This document shows positions 33,842 through 36,781 of a stretch of 36,781 nt of DNA, in pieces. The DNA comes from Oscillospiraceae bacterium. GTDB lineage: Bacteria > Bacillota > Clostridia > Oscillospirales > Ruminococcaceae. The DNA is taken from contig JAFUNR010000051.1 in NCBI GenBank assembly GCA_017472965.1, positions 1-36,781 on the forward strand. Direction: 5' to 3'. The translations under genes were made by a program, and so were the position numbers. Positions within the stretch are counted from its first letter, which is position 1. Every line of letters begins with the position of its first letter. Under the pieces are notes generated by a model that ran no database searches, was not told the origin of the DNA, and saw only the letters and a list, made by a program, of their open reading frames with translations.

Positions 33842-35743
33842 TCAATATTCCAGATTCATTTCCACCGCATGTTCTCCGTTCACATAAAGTGTCAGAACAG
33901 ATTTCAATTCATCCGACGCAGCCATTTCAACTATTTGAAAGGAAAAATACTCATAGAATTTCTTCCGGATATGTTCATCCCACAAAAACTCGACCTCATC
34001 GCAATCAAAAACCACTTCCGGTGAATGCAAGCTTAATCTAATCCGGGACTCCCGATCCACATCAAACACCTCTTCGCTTGTGACCACTCTTTCGTTTTCT
34101 GTATTTGATGCGATCAGCTTGGTGATGTCCTCTCTGTTGGACCGTGTTGCAAAATACACATTCAGCCGACTGCCTGCAGCCGGTTCTTTTCCGGTTCCAA
34201 CGCACAATACAACCTTCTCGTCAAAACCGAGCGTGTTCTCATTGGCAATATCGCTTTGCCTGACAACGGAAACCGGCGGCAGTTTTTTGAGGAACTCTTT
34301 CGGCGCATCCGTCCGTGCCGCTCCCTGTTCCCCACCTTCACTTTCCACCCTTTTCTTTTCAGCTGCAATTGCCGGCTCTGCGCTTTTCTCCTTTTTCCCA
34401 AACAGCATAGCGTACAATCTTGCAGCGGCATTTCTTCTCCTATATCGCGTATTTAACCTCTCGATATTATCCAAATCTCTCATCAGCTCCGCAGCCGACT
34501 GATAGCGCCGCTCAGGATCCAGCTGCATACATTTATTGATGATGTACTCAAAACCATGAGAAAGCTCCGGATTCAGCCGCCGCAGCTGCCACTTCTCATC
34601 CCCCGCCTGAGTCGGATTTCGACCCGTTACCAAATATCCCAATGTAACACCCAGTGCGTAAATATCTGTCCTCTGATCGGTTTGCCCCATGCCTCCGAAC
34701 TGCTCCGGTGCAGCATAGCCCATTGTACCCAGACAGACCGTATCTCCCACACTTTCCTGCTTATACTCTCTCGCTATACCAAAATCAACAAGAGTCAACC
34801 GCCCGTTCGGTCGAAGCATTATATTTGCCGGCTTTATATCCCGGTAAATAACCGCCGGATTTCTGGTATGAAGATAATTCAAGATATCACAAAGCTGCTT
34901 CGCCCACTCTATCACCAGCGACTCATCCTGAGCCCCCTTTTGGTTCATTACTGTTTCCAAAGGGGAGCCTTCAATATAATCCATGACAATGATAAACGAG
35001 TCATCGGTATCGATCACATCCGCAATTTTAGGCAAATCCGGATGATCAAAGGATCTCAAAAGGTCAAATTCATAAATCAGGCTCTGCTTTTTCAGTTCAA
35101 AATCTCTCCCAAGATTTCCAACGCGATCTTTTTGAATGGCCTTTATCGCCCACGGTTTATTCAACCGCAAGTCCAATACCAAATAGACAGCACTCATGCC
35201 GCCTTGACCGATTTTGTTCAGGACCTCATATCTCTCACCGATCAAGGATCCTTTTGAAAACATATCTTCAGAAAAATGGCGGTTAAAATTCCGGATCACA
35301 TCATCTTCGCTCTTTAACCGTTTACAGATTGATGCAACCAGTTCTTTCAGATCGTATGAAACCTGACACCGTCTGAGCTCCATCGGAAGTCTGTCCACGG
35401 GAACATCCCGGGTAATATAGCTGAACATCGCGCTTTTGGCTCTGGCCTTATGCCCGTTCAGCATTTCCCCATGAAAGGACTCGCGCTCATATTCCATCCA
35501 TTCCGATTCGAAATGCTCAATCCTTGTTCCGACCGCAACAAAAATGGAACACTGCTCAATCGCCTCTCTGATCATTCTGCCAAAACGGTGCTCGCCTTTT
35601 TCAACAATTGACCGGCTGCTGAAGAAGGCCTCGATGCCACTCTCTTTTAACGCCCGATACAGTTCCTCCGCCATATAAAAATCCCGTGTACGAGCCCCTT
35701 TATCATCGGTATTCTTATATGAGATAAACACATCAAAAGCCAT
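33842..35743 (-). CDS. TIR domain-Ser/Thr protein kinase fusion
   Basis: 633-residue protein with no signal peptide or membrane helix. Residues 2-140 form a TIR domain: FDVFISYK at 3-10, SSRSIVEKG with Glu48 at the position of the NADase glutamate of catalytic TIRs, and SEWMEYE at 80-86. Residues 170-425 form a Hanks-type kinase: Gly loop GQGGMSAV (179-186), Lys201, YRDIKPANIM (Asp302, Lys304, Asn307), DFG (320-322) and APE (345-347). The set is complete, with Tyr replacing His of HRD. A charged linker (about 430-490) precedes a beta-rich C-terminal domain (500-633) that I do not recognise. The start at 35743 has GAGGG 8 bases upstream. It follows the M41 peptidase gene by 50 bases, so they are probably co-transcribed. 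Phage defence or stress signalling is inferred. Confidence 0.9.
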   Translation of the reverse strand: MAFDVFISYKNTDDKGARTRDFYMAEELYRALKESGIEAFFSSRSIVEKGEHRFGRMIREAIEQCSIFVAVGTRIEHFESEWMEYERESFHGEMLNGHKARAKSAMFSYITRDVPVDRLPMELRRCQVSYDLKELVASICKRLKSEDDVIRNFNRHFSEDMFSKGSLIGERYEVLNKIGQGGMSAVYLVLDLRLNKPWAIKAIQKDRVGNLGRDFELKKQSLIYEFDLLRSFDHPDLPKIADVIDTDDSFIIVMDYIEGSPLETVMNQKGAQDESLVIEWAKQLCDILNYLHTRNPAVIYRDIKPANIMLRPNGRLTLVDFGIAREYKQESVGDTVCLGTMGYAAPEQFGGMGQTDQRTDIYALGVTLGYLVTGRNPTQAGDEKWQLRRLNPELSHGFEYIINKCMQLDPERRYQSAAELMRDLDNIERLNTRYRRRNAAARLYAMLFGKKEKSAEPAIAAEKKRVESEGGEQGAARTDAPKEFLKKLPPVSVVRQSDIANENTLGFDEKVVLCVGTGKEPAAGSRLNVYFATRSNREDITKLIASNTENERVVTSEEVFDVDRESRIRLSLHSPEVVFDCDEVEFLWDEHIRKKFYEYFSFQIVEMAASDELKSVLTLYVNGEHAVEMNLEY

Positions 35744-35793
35744 CTGCGCTGCCCTCTTTTCACCGAAGCTCATTCCAACGACCAAAAACAAAG

Positions 35794-36594
35794 CTACTCT
35801 GTTTCAGCAAGGATCAAAGCAATCTCCACAGCCGTCAAATGAACCTGTTCCCGCACTTTTTCAACCAATGCATCGAGTTTCTTTTTATTCGCCAGCAACA
35901 GCTGCACAGCTTCTGCCAGCTGTTCTCTCAAAATTCGATTCTTGGCAGCCCTGCCGCCCTCAAATACAGCATCTTTTTCCGCTGCATCGCTTTGAACAAC
36001 TGCAGGACCAAATAGATCATCCATTCCGTAAGTGAACAAAATCTTCCCGGCTATATCAGTCGCAGCTGCCAAATCGGTACAAGCAAGGGTCGAAAGCCCC
36101 TCCCGTTCACCATAATATACAATTTCTGCGGCTCTGCCGCCCAAATAGACCCGAATCCACGCCAGCATTTCATCCAGTGTGTAAATAACCTTTTTATTCA
36201 TCTCTGCATGCTGCATACAATCGGTCGGATCACCATATGCTGCTACCGTCATCTGAACGGGGATGAATCCGTAAAGCCAGCATAGAACCGCATGCCCGGA
36301 TTCATGTTTTGCAAATCTTTCAAGCTGGGTATCGTCCCATTTCTCATAAAAACAGCCTGCGTTTTCGCTGTTTGCCGCACCGGAAAAATCATGCTCGGTA
36401 TAAAGTTTCGGAGAATTCTGCATAACAGGGGCTTTCTCTCCCGTCTCTTCAAACAATTCATCCAATTTGCGGGAAAGGGTTGATGCAATTTCACTATTTA
36501 AAGTATCACATTTTAGATCTGACATCGCTTTCGTTCCCAAACCTTTCAACAGCATTCTTTTCATTTCCGGCAACAGATTGTCAATATTATTCAT
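35794..36594 (-). CDS. Stand-alone M41 (FtsH-type) metallopeptidase domain without AAA+ ATPase
   Basis: 266-residue protein without transmembrane helices. It carries the FtsH zinc motif HESGH at residues 97-101 followed by AVLCWLYGFIPVQMTV, then LGGRAAEIVYYGE (151-163) and CTDLAAATDIA with Asp174 at the place of the third zinc ligand. This is the peptidase half of FtsH, and the zinc set is intact. The AAA+ ATPase and membrane helices that feed FtsH are absent, and the N-terminal ~60 residues are an unrelated helical region. The ATG at 36594 is chosen with weak support (GGAAG 11 bases upstream). A perfect TTGACA box suggests the true start could be an ATG at 36564 or 36555. It precedes the TIR-kinase gene and may act as its effector or regulator (inference). 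Confidence 0.85.
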   Translation of the reverse strand: MNNIDNLLPEMKRMLLKGLGTKAMSDLKCDTLNSEIASTLSRKLDELFEETGEKAPVMQNSPKLYTEHDFSGAANSENAGCFYEKWDDTQLERFAKHESGHAVLCWLYGFIPVQMTVAAYGDPTDCMQHAEMNKKVIYTLDEMLAWIRVYLGGRAAEIVYYGEREGLSTLACTDLAAATDIAGKILFTYGMDDLFGPAVVQSDAAEKDAVFEGGRAAKNRILREQLAEAVQLLLANKKKLDALVEKVREQVHLTAVEIALILAETE

Positions 36595-36621
36595 GATACT
36601 TCGACTTCCCGAACTTGTCAA
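36593..36621 (-). promoter_or_regulatory. Candidate promoter of the M41/TIR-kinase pair
   Basis: Perfect TTGACA (36616-36621), 17-base spacer, TATCAT (36593-36598, 5 of 6 if one mismatch at position four is counted). The -10 box overlaps the ATG at 36594, so use of this promoter would move the translation start downstream. Confidence 0.5.
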
Positions 36622-36646
36622 GACAAATCAAAAGTCGCAGAAAAAC

Positions 36647-36681
36647 AAAAGGACCTGAATGCAAAAGCATTCAGGTCCTTT
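36647..36681 (-). terminator. Intrinsic terminator of tRNA-Asn
   Basis: Perfect 16-bp inverted repeat around AAAAGGACCTGAATGC (36647-36662) with a 4-base loop and complement (36667-36682). On the minus strand the stem ends TTTT and continues GTTTTTC. It starts at the tRNA CCA end, leaving almost no trailer. Confidence 0.88.
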
Positions 36682-36757
36682 TGGCTGCCCCTGTCAGACT
36701 CGAACTGACGACACTCGGATTAACAGTCCGATGCTCTACCGACTGAGCTAAGGGGCA
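36682..36757 (-). tRNA. tRNA-Asn (anticodon GTT)
   Basis: 76-base tRNA with CCA encoded. The acceptor stem TGCCCCT pairs with AGGGGCA, the discriminator is G, and the D-arm is GCTC/GAGC. The anticodon arm TCGGA-CTGTTAA-TCCGA gives anticodon GTT, and the T-arm is GTCAG-TTCGAGT-CTGAC. All four stems pair fully. Its 3' end faces the AT-rich accessory block, the usual geometry for integration at a tRNA gene. The remaining bases to the window edge (36758-36781) hold nothing recognisable. Confidence 0.97.
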
Positions 36758-36781
36758 ATACTCTTTAAACAGGCTACACCA

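Noticed and set aside
33190-36681. Mobile element or prophage explanation for the AT-rich block
   Set aside because: No integrase, transposase, terminal inverted repeats or copy of the tRNA 3' end was found, so only composition and position support transfer.
1-36781. CRISPR array
   Set aside because: No regularly spaced direct repeats of 25-40 bases were seen; the only regular repeats are the short MraZ boxes.

Overview
This window looks like a chromosomal segment of a low-to-mid GC Firmicute, most likely a clostridial Oscillospiraceae/Ruminococcaceae relative (Faecalibacterium/Subdoligranulum-like; inferred from gene content, not from a database). Pointers are a Firmicutes-order division and cell wall (dcw) cluster, a class B PBP with PASTA repeats, a YmfF/YmfH peptidase pair, DivIVA- and BofC-like proteins, and a tRNA with encoded CCA. 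MurE carries a DNPR motif, which predicts meso-diaminopimelate peptidoglycan.

Positions 1-11.6 kb are mostly minus strand. In transcription order they hold a uridine phosphorylase, a DivIVA-like coiled-coil protein, a class A PBP, a PheB/UPF0735 ACT protein, aspartokinase, an M15 carboxypeptidase, two M16 peptidase homologues (ymfF, ymfH) and lgt, which runs off the left edge. One small plus-strand gene (8850-9155, BofC-like) is divergent from the PBP. Strong intrinsic terminators separate udp, divIVA, the PBP and the amino-acid/peptidase group.

Positions 11.7-26.8 kb are the dcw cluster, all minus strand: mraZ, rsmH, ftsL, PASTA-PBP, murE, murF, an mraY-like gene, ftsW, murG, murA, ftsQ/divIB, ftsZ. 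It starts at a TTGCAT-17-TATAAT promoter overlaid by MraZ-type GTGGNA repeats and ends at a terminator after ftsZ. The mraY-like gene has lost nearly all residues expected of an active MraY. murD is absent from its usual place, and ftsA is absent too.

Positions 26.8-33.2 kb hold an M23 (LytM) peptidase on the minus strand. Back-to-back with it, on the plus strand, are a PlsC-type acyltransferase fused to a zinc ribbon and a 1056-residue (alpha/alpha)6-type glycosidase-like protein.

Positions 33.2-36.6 kb are visibly more AT-rich. They carry a YgjV-like membrane protein, a TIR domain-Ser/Thr kinase fusion, and a free-standing FtsH-type (M41) peptidase domain without its AAA+ ATPase. This block lies against the 3' end of a tRNA-Asn gene. 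The TIR-kinase/M41 pair is the best candidate here for an undescribed signalling or defence system; the degenerate MraY is the second notable signal. No CRISPR array, insertion sequence, integrase or rRNA was seen.
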